DNA from: a virus
Direction: 5' to 3' (one strand)
Virus record (IMG/VR): IMGVR_UViG_3300020467_000013
Coordinates: 1-42,037 of that record
DNA length: 42,037 nt
The translations under genes were made by a program, and so were the position numbers. Position 1 is the stretch's first letter; each line of letters begins with the position of its first letter. Shown one piece after another: positions 13,571 to 21,693 of the stretch. The notes below the pieces were generated by a model that was given only the letters and a program-made list of their open reading frames with translations, was not told the DNA's origin and made no database searches.

Positions 13571-13945
13571 ATGAAAAACTATGACCCCGCTAATGAAATG
13601 CTTTACTCATTGCTTGATCAAGCATTAGACACAGCAATGTTAGAGGGTAAGTTTCTTTTTAGTATGGATGGTTACCTTAAAGGACATGAGTATACTCGTA
13701 GGCAAACTACTGAGTTGTTAGATTCATCTCCCTTCGGTGAGATCAAGTCAACCATAGAAGAACTCGACGGTTATCTTCATGGTGATAAGATGTTAAAGGA
13801 AGCATATGGTCATGTTACAAAGGCAAATGCTAGGAAAATTCTCAAGTACCTAATGAAGGTAAGGGATGAAGCATTGTCATACCATGAGACCAGAAAACCA
13901 GGTAGACCTAAGGGAGCAAAGAACAAAAAGAAACGTACTAAATAA
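13571..13945 (+). CDS. Protein with C-terminal AT-hook (124 aa)
   Basis: Residues 1-105 are helical and soluble; residues 108-123 read RKPGRPKGAKNKKKRT, an AT-hook-like core (PGRPKG) plus a basic tail. AT-hooks bind the minor groove of AT-rich DNA. The stop overlaps the next open frame (TAATG). Its neighbours are nucleotide-metabolism and replication genes, which fits a DNA-bound role, but the helical domain is not recognised. Confidence 0.65.
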   Translation: MKNYDPANEMLYSLLDQALDTAMLEGKFLFSMDGYLKGHEYTRRQTTELLDSSPFGEIKSTIEELDGYLHGDKMLKEAYGHVTKANARKILKYLMKVRDEALSYHETRKPGRPKGAKNKKKRTK

Positions 13946-13971
13946 TGGCAGACATAATTGGAGGAACAACC

Positions 13972-14214
13972 ATGGATCAGATTTCTTTTTACTATCTTGC
14001 GTTCTTCCTAACAATAGGTTCCTTTTTACTCGGATTTGTGGTATCATGGAACCTAAAGCATGTTTTTGATACATGGGAAGAGAAGGCAGACTACGCTGCT
14101 GAGGTCATACATCCTGAGATGTACGATGCAGATGGCGAACTAGCATCTCCTGATGAGATACTATACTTGCGTTTTACCGATGTATCTGATACAATAGATG
14201 ACGAAGAAGATTAA
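13972..14214 (+). CDS. Single-pass membrane protein (80 aa)
   Basis: The frame opens with an ATG at 13945 (89 aa), but the ATG at 13972 has GGAGG seven bases upstream and starts MDQISFYYLAF, directly at the membrane helix (residues about 4-27). I prefer it. The soluble part is acidic (WEEKADYAAEV...DTIDDEED). No family recognised. It lies between the AT-hook gene and the DUF6433-like gene. Confidence 0.6.
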   Translation: MDQISFYYLAFFLTIGSFLLGFVVSWNLKHVFDTWEEKADYAAEVIHPEMYDADGELASPDEILYLRFTDVSDTIDDEED

Positions 14215-14217
14215 GTT

Positions 14218-14652
14218 ATGAAACTTTTATTATCTGAGGTGCTTCAGAAAGCACACAATGCGAAGACTAAAGCGGAGAAGATTAACATCCTTCGTAAGAA
14301 TAAAAGCGATGCTTTGGTCTCTGTATTCATTATTAACTTTGATGAATCAGTAGTACCAGTGGTTCCATTAGGTGAGGACGTACCTTACCGTAAGAACGAA
14401 GCACCTGCAGGTACTGAGCATTCTAAACTAGAACATGAAGCAAGGATATTATTCCATTTCTTTAAGGGTGGTTCTAAACTCACTCCTATTAAGAGAGAGA
14501 CCATGTTCATCCAACTGTTAGAAGGTCTGCATCAAGATGAAGCAGAGGTCGTAATCAAAGCAGTAAATAAGAATTTACATAAAAGATACAAGGTCACACA
14601 AGCATGTGTGAAAGAAGCATTTCCAGAGATAGTCTGGGGCGGTAGGTCATGA
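14218..14652 (+). CDS. DUF6433-like phage protein (144 aa)
   Basis: MKLLLSEVLQKAHNAKTKAE..., then a mixed alpha/beta protein with 'ILRKNKSDALVSVFI' and 'RYKVTQACVKEAFPEI'. It resembles a conserved T4-like phage family of unknown function that I know as DUF6433. It is soluble, with the C-terminus overlapping the next start (ATGA). Its place near gp33 and gp32 hints at a replication or late-transcription role, unproven. Confidence 0.6.
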   Translation: MKLLLSEVLQKAHNAKTKAEKINILRKNKSDALVSVFIINFDESVVPVVPLGEDVPYRKNEAPAGTEHSKLEHEARILFHFFKGGSKLTPIKRETMFIQLLEGLHQDEAEVVIKAVNKNLHKRYKVTQACVKEAFPEIVWGGRS

Positions 14653-14930
14653 AGGTCTTAGTGCAAGATTGCAACTTAGAAAAAGACAACACCAAAGAAC
14701 TACCTGTCAGTGCTTACATCGTTGAGTATGTAAAGGATGATAAGGTTTTACATGATATTGTAGTAGCAGGTCATAATGGTACCGTAGGTATCTTTGATCA
14801 CTATTGGGATCTATACAAGGAGGGATTAAAAGGATGGCACCAAGCAGATGGGAGAGTTCCCGTGAGGCAATGGAGATCTATGCAAGAAGTCGAGCGAGAC
14901 AGCAAGAAGAAAGTAAGGAAGAAGAAGTGA
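14649..14930 (+). CDS. Hypothetical protein (93 aa)
   Basis: MKVLVQDCNLEKDNTKELPV... has an alternating beta-type N-terminal half with two Val-rich strands (SAYIVEYVKDD, LHDIVVAGH) and a basic C-terminus (DSKKKVRKKK). The ATGA overlap with the upstream gene sets the start. No family recognised. Confidence 0.6.
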   Translation: MKVLVQDCNLEKDNTKELPVSAYIVEYVKDDKVLHDIVVAGHNGTVGIFDHYWDLYKEGLKGWHQADGRVPVRQWRSMQEVERDSKKKVRKKK

Positions 14931-15157
14931 AGAGTCCTTTCTATCAATTTAAACAGGGATTTAAAGATGGTACAGAGGATGACAAATATTATCAGGAACT
15001 AGGTTCCAAGTTTGTTGATAATACTCTCGGTTTAATATTCGCACCCTTTATAGTATGGGGAGCATGGAACATATGTATTCCTGCATTGTTTGGACTACCA
15101 CCTATAGGATATGTTTATTCTTTAGCACTGTATTGTTTATTTAAAATTCTTAGATGA
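14927..15157 (+). CDS. Two-helix membrane protein (76 aa)
   Basis: The open frame goes back to 14804. I chose the GTG at 14927 because it overlaps the upstream TGA as GTGA; alternatives are ATGs at 14834 and 14871, which would add a charged RQQEESKEEE segment. Two hydrophobic stretches are visible, around LIFAPFIVWGAWNI and YVYSLALYCLFKIL. No family recognised. It overlaps thyX by 4 bp. Confidence 0.55.
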   Translation: MKSPFYQFKQGFKDGTEDDKYYQELGSKFVDNTLGLIFAPFIVWGAWNICIPALFGLPPIGYVYSLALYCLFKILR

Positions 15158-15858
15158 GTAAAGTCTGTTTCGTTTCCGTCACTCCTGACGCTGAAAAAAC
15201 TATAGGATACATCGCAAGAGTATCTAACCCCAACAACCAAGACAACCCTAAGGTTGAGAAGTTGTTGGAGTATTGTATTGAGCATGGACATTGGTCTATC
15301 TTTGAGCAAGCACACATGACACTAGAGATTAATACTTCTCGTGCTATTGGTGCACAAATTCTCAGACATAGATCATTTACTTTCCAAGAGTTCTCACAAC
15401 GCTATGCTAATACCGAACTACTTGGTAGTAACATAGAAGTTCCAGACTTGAGGAGACAGGATGAAAAGAACAGACAAAATTCTATTGATGACCTAGATGA
15501 AAAACAAGTTGCGTTCTTACAGGGGAGGATCTCGCAGTACTTCGCTGAAGGAATTGATTTATACAGCGAACTTATTCGTGAGGGGATTGCGAAGGAATGT
15601 GCGAGAATGGTTCTCCCACTAGCAACACCTACTAGAATATACATGACAGGAAGTGCACGTTCTTGGATGCACTACATAACATTAAGAACTGCCAACGGTA
15701 CACAGAAGGAGCACATGGACATAGCAAACCTATGTCGTGACCACTTCATCTGTAACTTCCCCACAGTATCTAAAGCAATGGGGTGGTGTCCTACTGTAGA
15801 AGATTGCGATTGCGATGACTATTGGAATGACCTACAACCATGTCTGAGGATAGACTAA
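15154..15858 (+). CDS. thyX: Flavin-dependent thymidylate synthase
   Basis: ThyX makes dTMP from dUMP using methylene-tetrahydrofolate and FADH2 from NADPH. The signature RHR-x7-S is at residues 71-81 (RHRSFTFQEFSQR). 'HWSIFEQAHMTLEI' near 46 and 'MVLPLATPTRIYMTGSAR' near 162 are the usual conserved blocks. At 234 aa the length is normal. The C-terminus has an unusual Cys/Asp-rich run (EDCDCDDYW). It belongs to the nucleotide supply set with nrdB and glutaredoxin. Confidence 0.96.
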   Translation: MSKVCFVSVTPDAEKTIGYIARVSNPNNQDNPKVEKLLEYCIEHGHWSIFEQAHMTLEINTSRAIGAQILRHRSFTFQEFSQRYANTELLGSNIEVPDLRRQDEKNRQNSIDDLDEKQVAFLQGRISQYFAEGIDLYSELIREGIAKECARMVLPLATPTRIYMTGSARSWMHYITLRTANGTQKEHMDIANLCRDHFICNFPTVSKAMGWCPTVEDCDCDDYWNDLQPCLRID

Positions 15859-16088
15859 TGCCCAACTACGATTTTAGAAACAAAGAAACTGGTGAGATCA
15901 TAGAAGTATCCATGTCTATGACTGCTCTGGATAAATATAAAGAGGAACACCCAGAATTAGAAAGATACTTTGGCAATCAAGGTACGTCTGCCATCTATGG
16001 CAAACCAAAACAATCCGATGGATTTAAGGATGTGATGTCTAAAATACAGAACGCACACCCTAAAGCAAACCTATCGAGGTATACTTAA
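15858..16088 (+). CDS. FmdB-like small protein without cysteines (76 aa)
   Basis: MPNYDFRNKETGEIIEVSMS...HPKANLSRY. The start and general pattern recall FmdB-type zinc-ribbon proteins (MP-YDYR...), but the CxxC pairs are missing, so no metal site can form. The ATG overlaps the thyX stop (TAATG), and the TAA overlaps the phoH ATG. Function unknown. Confidence 0.55.
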   Translation: MPNYDFRNKETGEIIEVSMSMTALDKYKEEHPELERYFGNQGTSAIYGKPKQSDGFKDVMSKIQNAHPKANLSRYT

Positions 16089-16843
16089 TGCCAAGGAAAA
16101 GAAAGAACGGTGGTACTCCGATAGCGGCCATGTCATCGAAGCAAATCAGAAGAGCAAAACCTATTAACATTGACCACCTCAAGACGATTGAGCCTTTAAC
16201 GGACAATCAGAAGAAGGTCTTTGAGTCTTACAAGGCAGGTAAAAACCTTGTACTACATGGTGCTGCAGGTACAGGTAAGACATTCATTAGTTTATACCTT
16301 GCACTCGAACAAATACTAGATCTAAATTCTCCTTACGAGAAGATCTACATGGTTCGATCACTCGTACCTACTAGAGAGATTGGTTTCTTACCAGGTGACC
16401 ATGAGGATAAGAGTAACCTGTATCAGATACCATACAAGAACATGGTGAAGTACATGTTTGAGATGCCTGATGAATCATCTTTCGAGATGCTTTATGATAA
16501 CCTAAGGACTCAAGCAACTATTTCTTTCTGGTCTACATCATTCATTAGAGGTACTACATTTGACAGGTGTATTATAATAGTGGATGAGTTTTCTAATTTA
16601 AACTTCCATGAATTAGATTCTATTGTCACTCGTGTAGGTCAGGATTGTAAGATCATATTCTCTGGAGACTACTCCCAGTCTGACTTAATTAAAACTCATG
16701 AGAGGACTGGTGTGTTAGATTTCATGAAGATCTTGCAAACTATGCCATCGTTTGATATAATAGAGTTTGGTATAGAAGACATCGTTAGAAGCGGTTTAGT
16801 CAGAGAATATCTCGTCAGTAAAATCCAATCAGGACTTGTTTAA
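16088..16843 (+). CDS. phoH: PhoH-like P-loop ATPase
   Basis: 251 aa with Walker A GAAGTGKT (58-65) and Walker B 'IIIVDEFSN' (Asp166, Glu167), plus 'IFSGDYSQSD' and 'GLVREYL' as in PhoH. It lacks the KH or PIN domains of longer homologues. phoH is a near-universal cyanophage gene; its name comes from phosphate regulation in E. coli, but in phages an RNA/DNA helicase-like role is equally plausible. The N-terminal 25 residues are basic. It is coupled to genes on both sides by one-base stop/start overlaps. Confidence 0.93.
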   Translation: MPRKRKNGGTPIAAMSSKQIRRAKPINIDHLKTIEPLTDNQKKVFESYKAGKNLVLHGAAGTGKTFISLYLALEQILDLNSPYEKIYMVRSLVPTREIGFLPGDHEDKSNLYQIPYKNMVKYMFEMPDESSFEMLYDNLRTQATISFWSTSFIRGTTFDRCIIIVDEFSNLNFHELDSIVTRVGQDCKIIFSGDYSQSDLIKTHERTGVLDFMKILQTMPSFDIIEFGIEDIVRSGLVREYLVSKIQSGLV

Positions 16844-17544
16844 TGAAAACATTTAATCATGTGGGTGCTGCTAGTGATCTAGTAGAATTAAAAACCCAAA
16901 ACGTTGAGGGTCAAAGGTTCTACAAATCACCATCAGGTAAGTGGTATCCTTCTGTTACTACTGTGGTTGGTAAACAATCTATAGATGGTATCAAGAAGTG
17001 GGAACAAAGGATTGGATACATGAAGGCAGAGAAGATCAGAAGACAATCTGCATGGCGAGGTACACAGTACCATAGTATAGTGGAGTATTATTTAAACAAT
17101 GAAGCTGAAAAAATTAAAGAAAGCGAAGGTCTTCCCCAGTTCCTTTTCGGGTCTTCTCGTGAGGTGCTTGATCGGATCGATAATATTCATCTCTTGGAAG
17201 CTCCTCTTTATTCCGATGACCTTGGTGTGGCTGGTCGTGTTGATTGCATCGCTGAATTTGATAACGAACTTGCTATAATAGATTTTAAAACAACCAATGC
17301 TATTAAGAAAGTAGAGTGGTTGGAAAAGTATTTCGTACAGGAAGCAGCATATGCTTACATGTATTGGGAAAGAACTGGTGTTGAGGTTGATAAACTTGTC
17401 ACTTTATCTGTAGCAGAAGATGGACAGACACAGGTAGAACAACGTTACGACAAGGCACCTTACATTGATACACTATGTGAATGGATCACAGAGTTTAAGA
17501 TGAGTATGTTAACTGACTGGGTGAAAGAGGAGGTCGGTGCGTGA
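16843..17544 (+). CDS. RecB/MGME1-like PD-(D/E)XK exonuclease
   Basis: 233 aa. The family order is present: 'RGTQYHSIVEYY' (His77), 'LLEAPLYSDDLGVAGRVDCI' (Glu119, Asp134), 'AIIDFKTT' (Asp147, Lys149) and 'FVQEAAYAYMY' (Gln166, Tyr170). This is the Cas4/RecB/MGME1 type of single-strand DNA exonuclease. It overlaps phoH by one base and gp33 by 4 bp. Roles in replication-fork processing or host DNA degradation fit the neighbourhood. Confidence 0.83.
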   Translation: MKTFNHVGAASDLVELKTQNVEGQRFYKSPSGKWYPSVTTVVGKQSIDGIKKWEQRIGYMKAEKIRRQSAWRGTQYHSIVEYYLNNEAEKIKESEGLPQFLFGSSREVLDRIDNIHLLEAPLYSDDLGVAGRVDCIAEFDNELAIIDFKTTNAIKKVEWLEKYFVQEAAYAYMYWERTGVEVDKLVTLSVAEDGQTQVEQRYDKAPYIDTLCEWITEFKMSMLTDWVKEEVGA

Positions 17545-17786
17545 AAGAACTAGAAGAAAACTTTATGACACAAGCAAAGTTTAGTGGTTTAGTTGAGACC
17601 TGTGTAGCAGAATCAAATGGATTGATAAACTACATAGAAGCAGTAGCAACTGTATGTGATGACTATGATATTGAGGTTGAGGTAGTAAACAAACTCATTT
17701 CTAAACCACTGAAGGATAAGATTAAAGCAAACGCACAACTACTTAATTGTATAAAGAGAACTACGAGAGGAGTGTTACCACTATGA
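17541..17786 (+). CDS. 33: gp33-like late-transcription coactivator
   Basis: 81 aa, from a GTG overlapping the upstream TGA; an ATG at 17565 (MTQAKFSGLVETCV) is a possible alternative start. The helical body and a C-terminal 'LNCIKRTTRGVLPL' resemble gp33 of cyanomyoviruses, which links the sliding clamp and gp55 to RNA polymerase through a hydrophobic C-terminal tail. This would serve the NATAAATA promoters seen in the window. Assignment rests on size, order before gp32 and the tail. Confidence 0.65.
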   Translation: MKELEENFMTQAKFSGLVETCVAESNGLINYIEAVATVCDDYDIEVEVVNKLISKPLKDKIKANAQLLNCIKRTTRGVLPL

Positions 17787-18157
17787 CAAATTCAGCAGAA
17801 GATTTTTTTAAGTCAGAAGTTATAGCAGAGGAGTTAGATGATCTTCAGCAGACTTATACTGATCTGTTAAGAATGTCACAGAACTTTCAGACACTAGATG
17901 AGAACGGACAGTTAGAACACATTGAGAAGACACTAGAACTCATAGCTAAACAGAAAGTATTTTATGCTAGACTCAATCTAATGCAGCAGCACGTTGAGTT
18001 GGAAGCAGAGGGAGAAGACAATGATATCAAAGCAATCAAGGACAAGATCGATGCCTGTAGTAGCGTGTACTCAGGTGGTCAAAACCTAATGGCAGTCTTG
18101 GATGCCATGGAACAGAAACTGCTGACATGGAGACAGGGACTACTTGACAAAGCCTAA
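17783..18157 (+). CDS. DUF1825-like protein (124 aa)
   Basis: Start at the ATG overlapping the gp33 stop. 'EDFFKSEVIAEELDDLQQTY', 'QLEHIEKTLELIAKQKVFYARLNL' (split here only for length) match the cyanobacterial DUF1825 helical family, a small conserved protein of unknown function in hosts. The C-terminus adds a second helical pair ending with 'LLTWRQGLLDKA'. A host-type gene inside the replication module between gp33 and gp32. Confidence 0.7.
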   Translation: MTNSAEDFFKSEVIAEELDDLQQTYTDLLRMSQNFQTLDENGQLEHIEKTLELIAKQKVFYARLNLMQQHVELEAEGEDNDIKAIKDKIDACSSVYSGGQNLMAVLDAMEQKLLTWRQGLLDKA

Positions 18158-18172
18158 ATAATAAGGTACGAT
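18144..18172 (+). promoter_or_regulatory. Candidate gp32 promoter
   Basis: TTGACA (18144-18149), 17-bp spacer, TACGAT (18167-18172). The -35 is perfect and the -10 weak, which would suit a promoter needing a phage activator. CCTAAATA (18153-18160) overlaps it and may serve late transcription. The 45-nt leader is purine-rich with repeated ACAAAC/ACAAAC-like units, as for autoregulated gp32 in T4. Confidence 0.45.
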
Positions 18173-18216
18173 AACAAAGTACAAACAAGCCAAATACAAA
18201 CATACGGAGAATACAA

Positions 18217-19122
18217 ATGTCATTTGCATCGCTTAAGAAATCCTCAGGTTCAGTTGCAAAACTAACTAAGGAGCTAGAAAAACTTAGCAGCAAAGGAGGC
18301 GGTAACGGTCCTGATGATAGACTCTGGAAACCAGAAGTCGATAAAGCAGGTAACGGTTACGCTGTAATAAGATTCCTTCCTGCACCTACAGGAGAGGAGT
18401 TACCATGGGCACAGGTCTGGAGTCATGCATTCCAAGGAACTGGTGGTTGGTACATCGAGAACAGTTTGACTACACTAGGTCAAAATGATCCTGTCGGTGA
18501 ACTAAACCGTGTACTATGGAACAGTGGTATTGATTCTGATAAAGATGTAGCAAGAAAGCAGAAGAGAAAACTCTCTTACTTCAGTAACATCTTAGTAGTC
18601 AAAGACCCACTACACCCAGAGAATGAAGGTCGTGTCTTTTTATACAAGTATGGTAAGAAGATTCATGACAAGTTGGTAGAAGCAATGAAACCTCAGTTTG
18701 AGGATGAAGAACCCATCAACCCATTCGATTTCTGGAAGGGTGCTGACTTTAAATTAAAGATAGTTAAGCAAGATGGATACTGGAACTATGATCGTTCTGA
18801 GTTCGCTTCCTCATCAACACTAGGTGATTATGATGATGCTAAACTGGAAGAGATTTACAACCAAGAATATTCTTTGGTAGAATTCACAAGTCCTAAGAAC
18901 TTTAAGTCTTACGAGGATCTTGAGAAGCGTCTCAACCTTGTTCTTGGTAAAGGAAAAGCGAGAGTAGTATCTCGTGAGGAAGAGGAAGAATTAGAACTTC
19001 CTGTGACAGTTAAAGAAGAGACCCCTACCCCTAGCAGAGGGTTCGGAAGTGCGGTAGAATCATTAAAGACAGACGAGGATCCAGACCTCGCATATTTCTC
19101 TCGATTAGCAGAGGAGGACTAA
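18217..19122 (+). CDS. 32: Single-stranded DNA-binding protein gp32
   Basis: gp32 coats single-stranded DNA during replication, recombination and repair. 301 aa matches T4 gp32. The N-terminus (FASLKKSSGSVAKLTKEL) has the LAST-like motif for cooperative binding, the core runs 'GYAVIRFLPAPTGEELPWAQVW' and 'YFSNILVVKDP', and the acidic C-terminus (EEEEEL...ESLKTDEDPDL) binds partner proteins. Unlike T4 gp32, it has no cysteine at all, so the zinc site is missing. CGGAGAA eight bases upstream serves as ribosome site. Confidence 0.93.
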   Translation: MSFASLKKSSGSVAKLTKELEKLSSKGGGNGPDDRLWKPEVDKAGNGYAVIRFLPAPTGEELPWAQVWSHAFQGTGGWYIENSLTTLGQNDPVGELNRVLWNSGIDSDKDVARKQKRKLSYFSNILVVKDPLHPENEGRVFLYKYGKKIHDKLVEAMKPQFEDEEPINPFDFWKGADFKLKIVKQDGYWNYDRSEFASSSTLGDYDDAKLEEIYNQEYSLVEFTSPKNFKSYEDLEKRLNLVLGKGKARVVSREEEEELELPVTVKEETPTPSRGFGSAVESLKTDEDPDLAYFSRLAEED

Positions 19123-19607
19123 TGAAACTACTACTAGCAGGTTTATTATTTGCTAGTCCAGTGTCAGCAGGTTCCTATATGGAACCTAGACATTGGGATA
19201 CAAATAGACCAACATATCAACATCACGACTATAATAATGGTTATAGATTGTGGAACAGAAGACATACAAGTCAAGCACCTCAATCATCAAGTACTGGACA
19301 TAGTTTAGACAGGAAATGTTATCGTCAGGAATACCGAGAAGAGTATACTCCTGGCACAGCAAAAAGACCAGGACATATTAGATCATGGCGAGAGAACATA
19401 GAAGTACCATGTTCTGAGGATAAAGTATTCAGAAGACGGACAACCATAGAGTATGATACTAACGATTGTTCTGATGGTAAGATTGCAGGTGGTATCTTAG
19501 GTGGTGCAGCAGGTGCAGCATTATCAAGAGGAGACGGAAGATGGTGGGCAATACCACTCGGTGTGGTGACTGGTGCTACCATTGGATGTGATATAGACGG
19601 AGGGTGA
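19122..19607 (+). CDS. Secreted glycine-zipper protein (161 aa)
   Basis: MKLLLAGLLFASPVSAG is a signal peptide with cleavage after residue 16. The middle is polar, with aromatic and Arg residues; residues about 120-158 are 'GKIAGGILGGAAGAAL...GVVTGATIGC', a glycine zipper like the 17-kDa surface antigen family. There is no lipobox. Its ATG overlaps the gp32 stop. It may act in the host envelope; glycine zippers insert into membranes. Confidence 0.65.
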   Translation: MKLLLAGLLFASPVSAGSYMEPRHWDTNRPTYQHHDYNNGYRLWNRRHTSQAPQSSSTGHSLDRKCYRQEYREEYTPGTAKRPGHIRSWRENIEVPCSEDKVFRRRTTIEYDTNDCSDGKIAGGILGGAAGAALSRGDGRWWAIPLGVVTGATIGCDIDGG

Positions 19608-19630
19608 TATATAATTCGCCTTTAGAAACT

Positions 19631-19665
19631 AAAAAACCCCGATAAAAAATTCGGGGTATTTTTTT
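19631..19665. terminator. Bidirectional terminator between convergent units
   Basis: ACCCCGA (19636-19642) pairs with TCGGGGT (19651-19657), with an A run before and a T run after, so it can stop transcription from both sides. It separates the plus-strand gp32 unit from the minus-strand gp53 and gp48 genes. Confidence 0.85.
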
Positions 19666-19693
19666 GTCTGTAGGGTCGCTTAAGTATTAATAC

Positions 19694-20554
19694 CTAGTAC
19701 GAACTACCTGATTGAGTTGATGATGAATCAGTAGTACCTGCTGTAACTCCACTACTGTTCTGACCAGTATTTGCAGTATCTACTGTTCTGACCTGTGCAC
19801 CAGATTCTGTAGTTTCGATAGTAACGGTTCTATTGACCAATTCTTGTGAAGAAGCAAACTCGATAGATGGTATTGCACCGTAACGAGTAGTATATGTGTC
19901 TTTTCTAGTATTAAAGACTTCTTCCACTGCTTTCCATGTCATCTTAATGTCATCATCGCCAACTTCGTCATTTGGAGCATATTTGACTAAATTGCGATAT
20001 TCTGTAATAAAGTCAGCAACGTATCCTTTGCGTAATAACCAAATATTCGCTTTTCTCTCATTTTGGTCTCTTTCGTATTCGAAGTTAGAAACAGGATATG
20101 TGACATTTGGGACTATAGTGCCATCTGAGTTATAATAGCGAAATTCGCCATTTACCTGTAGTCCCTTTTGGAGGATAGTTTCACCTTTATCGGATTTTAC
20201 CTCATTTGTCTCATAATGGTGAACCATGGTTACAGCACCATTATACTTCTTTTCGACATATGTGTATAACTCATGTTCTGACATTGGCCACTCTTTATAG
20301 CAATTTGTTATATTATTGCATAACATGATAATCCAGTCATATTGGGAATTACCATATACACTTTGAGCAACTTGGTAGGGTTTTACGTCATTACCAATGG
20401 TATATTGCTCAAATCCTAATACATTACCTTGTATACTATCTACAAGTTTAATTCTTCTAAAGATATTCTTAGCAACAACGTATGGTTCTACGTTATTGTT
20501 CCTAGTGCTTTTTATTCTAACTTTTACGTTAGGTAGGGATCTAAAATATGCCAT
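19694..20554 (-). CDS. 53: Baseplate wedge subunit gp53
   Basis: 286 aa. 'MAYFRSLPNVKVRIK' and 'YTIGNDVKPYQVAQSVYGNSQYDWIIMLCN' resemble gp53 with its LysM-like segment, which joins neighbouring baseplate wedges. It is longer than T4 gp53 (about 196 aa) owing to an insert after residue 110 and a Ser/Thr/Gly-rich tail (from about 240). It overlaps the end of gp48 by one base, with both on the minus strand. Confidence 0.85.
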   Translation of the reverse strand: MAYFRSLPNVKVRIKSTRNNNVEPYVVAKNIFRRIKLVDSIQGNVLGFEQYTIGNDVKPYQVAQSVYGNSQYDWIIMLCNNITNCYKEWPMSEHELYTYVEKKYNGAVTMVHHYETNEVKSDKGETILQKGLQVNGEFRYYNSDGTIVPNVTYPVSNFEYERDQNERKANIWLLRKGYVADFITEYRNLVKYAPNDEVGDDDIKMTWKAVEEVFNTRKDTYTTRYGAIPSIEFASSQELVNRTVTIETTESGAQVRTVDTANTGQNSSGVTAGTTDSSSTQSGSSY

Positions 20555-21693
20555 TATTTGTTACCATCCGAATTAGCGTCATCAGTTGGTTTAGGGTTGT
20601 CTGTATTGTAGTTAGTCATCAGTTGATCTAGATCTTTGTATTCTTCACCAACTCCATCCCAATCTGATTTGTAACCAGTACCACCTGCAAGTAGATTTCT
20701 TGTGATGAATGCAGTTTCATCAAAGTTTAGACTCATCTTATATGCAGCAGGACCTTGATCTGAATTTGCGTCACCACCTTTGGTCATATCCCTTAAACTC
20801 GTATGTGAACCCATAGGAGTTAGATTTACTTCCATTCCTGTAAGAACCATTTTTACAGGGAATTGCATAATATATGATAACATTGCAGGTTCTTTAAGAG
20901 TTTCTTCACCATCAATAATATTACCTCCTGATACAGGTGGACTATATCTCACCATAGATGCTTTAAAGAATCTAGGAATAGTTAACCATGAGTTAGTAGT
21001 ACCGTCCATACCAGGTAGCATGGAATCTCTCAACATTGATATGATATTTCTTATTTGTACAACTTCTTGTGGGTTTCTAGGTACCATGTCAAACTCAAAA
21101 CTATGACTACGGTAGTTAGTTCCCTCAAATACTGTTTCTTCGTATGGGTTAAAAACTCTTTGTTTAGTTAACCCTGTTAATTGGTCTCTACTGACATTTC
21201 CGTCTGTACCAAGTGTTTGGTTTAAATTACTAAATGAATTACCGATAGCATTAAATACTGCTTGAGGTGCAGCAGTTTGAGCACCACCTTGTAACGCAGT
21301 TGTAATAGAATCTAAAGTGCTACCACCAGTAGTTGCTGCATCAATAGTTTGAGTTAGAGCATCACCGAATGGTCCTAAAGTTGCTTTATTATATCTTACC
21401 TGATAGTTCTCATTTAATTGATGGGGCATATGGAGATAAATACTTCCATGAATAGCATCTTCGTTTGCTGATCCACCACCAAACTGACCAAAGGTACTAT
21501 TTCCTTCTACTATAGAACCCGAACTATTACCAATGTATGTGTATGGGTTACCACCTTTCTCAGGGTCGTATATAGTTAATTTTAAATAATCTATATTTTT
21601 AGCTGGCCACTGTCTCCCTGCAGTGATGTCTTCATCATTGTTCAGAGGTCCTTTGGGTGGAACCATTGGGTACATATATCGAGCTGTAGCCAT
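20554..21693 (-). CDS. 48: Baseplate tail-tube cap gp48
   Basis: 379 aa, close to T4 gp48 (364 aa). gp48 lies on the hub and with gp54 starts tail-tube polymerisation. The order gp48-gp53 on one strand fits cyanomyoviruses. Visible: 'ATARYMYPMVPPKGP' at the start, a Gly/Ser/Ala-rich part (about 110-150), and 'YRSHSFEFDMVPRNPQEV' with a proline-rich turn, typical of tail-tube-like folds. Its start codon is interlocked with that of the divergent gp4 gene. Confidence 0.75.
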   Translation of the reverse strand: MATARYMYPMVPPKGPLNNDEDITAGRQWPAKNIDYLKLTIYDPEKGGNPYTYIGNSSGSIVEGNSTFGQFGGGSANEDAIHGSIYLHMPHQLNENYQVRYNKATLGPFGDALTQTIDAATTGGSTLDSITTALQGGAQTAAPQAVFNAIGNSFSNLNQTLGTDGNVSRDQLTGLTKQRVFNPYEETVFEGTNYRSHSFEFDMVPRNPQEVVQIRNIISMLRDSMLPGMDGTTNSWLTIPRFFKASMVRYSPPVSGGNIIDGEETLKEPAMLSYIMQFPVKMVLTGMEVNLTPMGSHTSLRDMTKGGDANSDQGPAAYKMSLNFDETAFITRNLLAGGTGYKSDWDGVGEEYKDLDQLMTNYNTDNPKPTDDANSDGNK

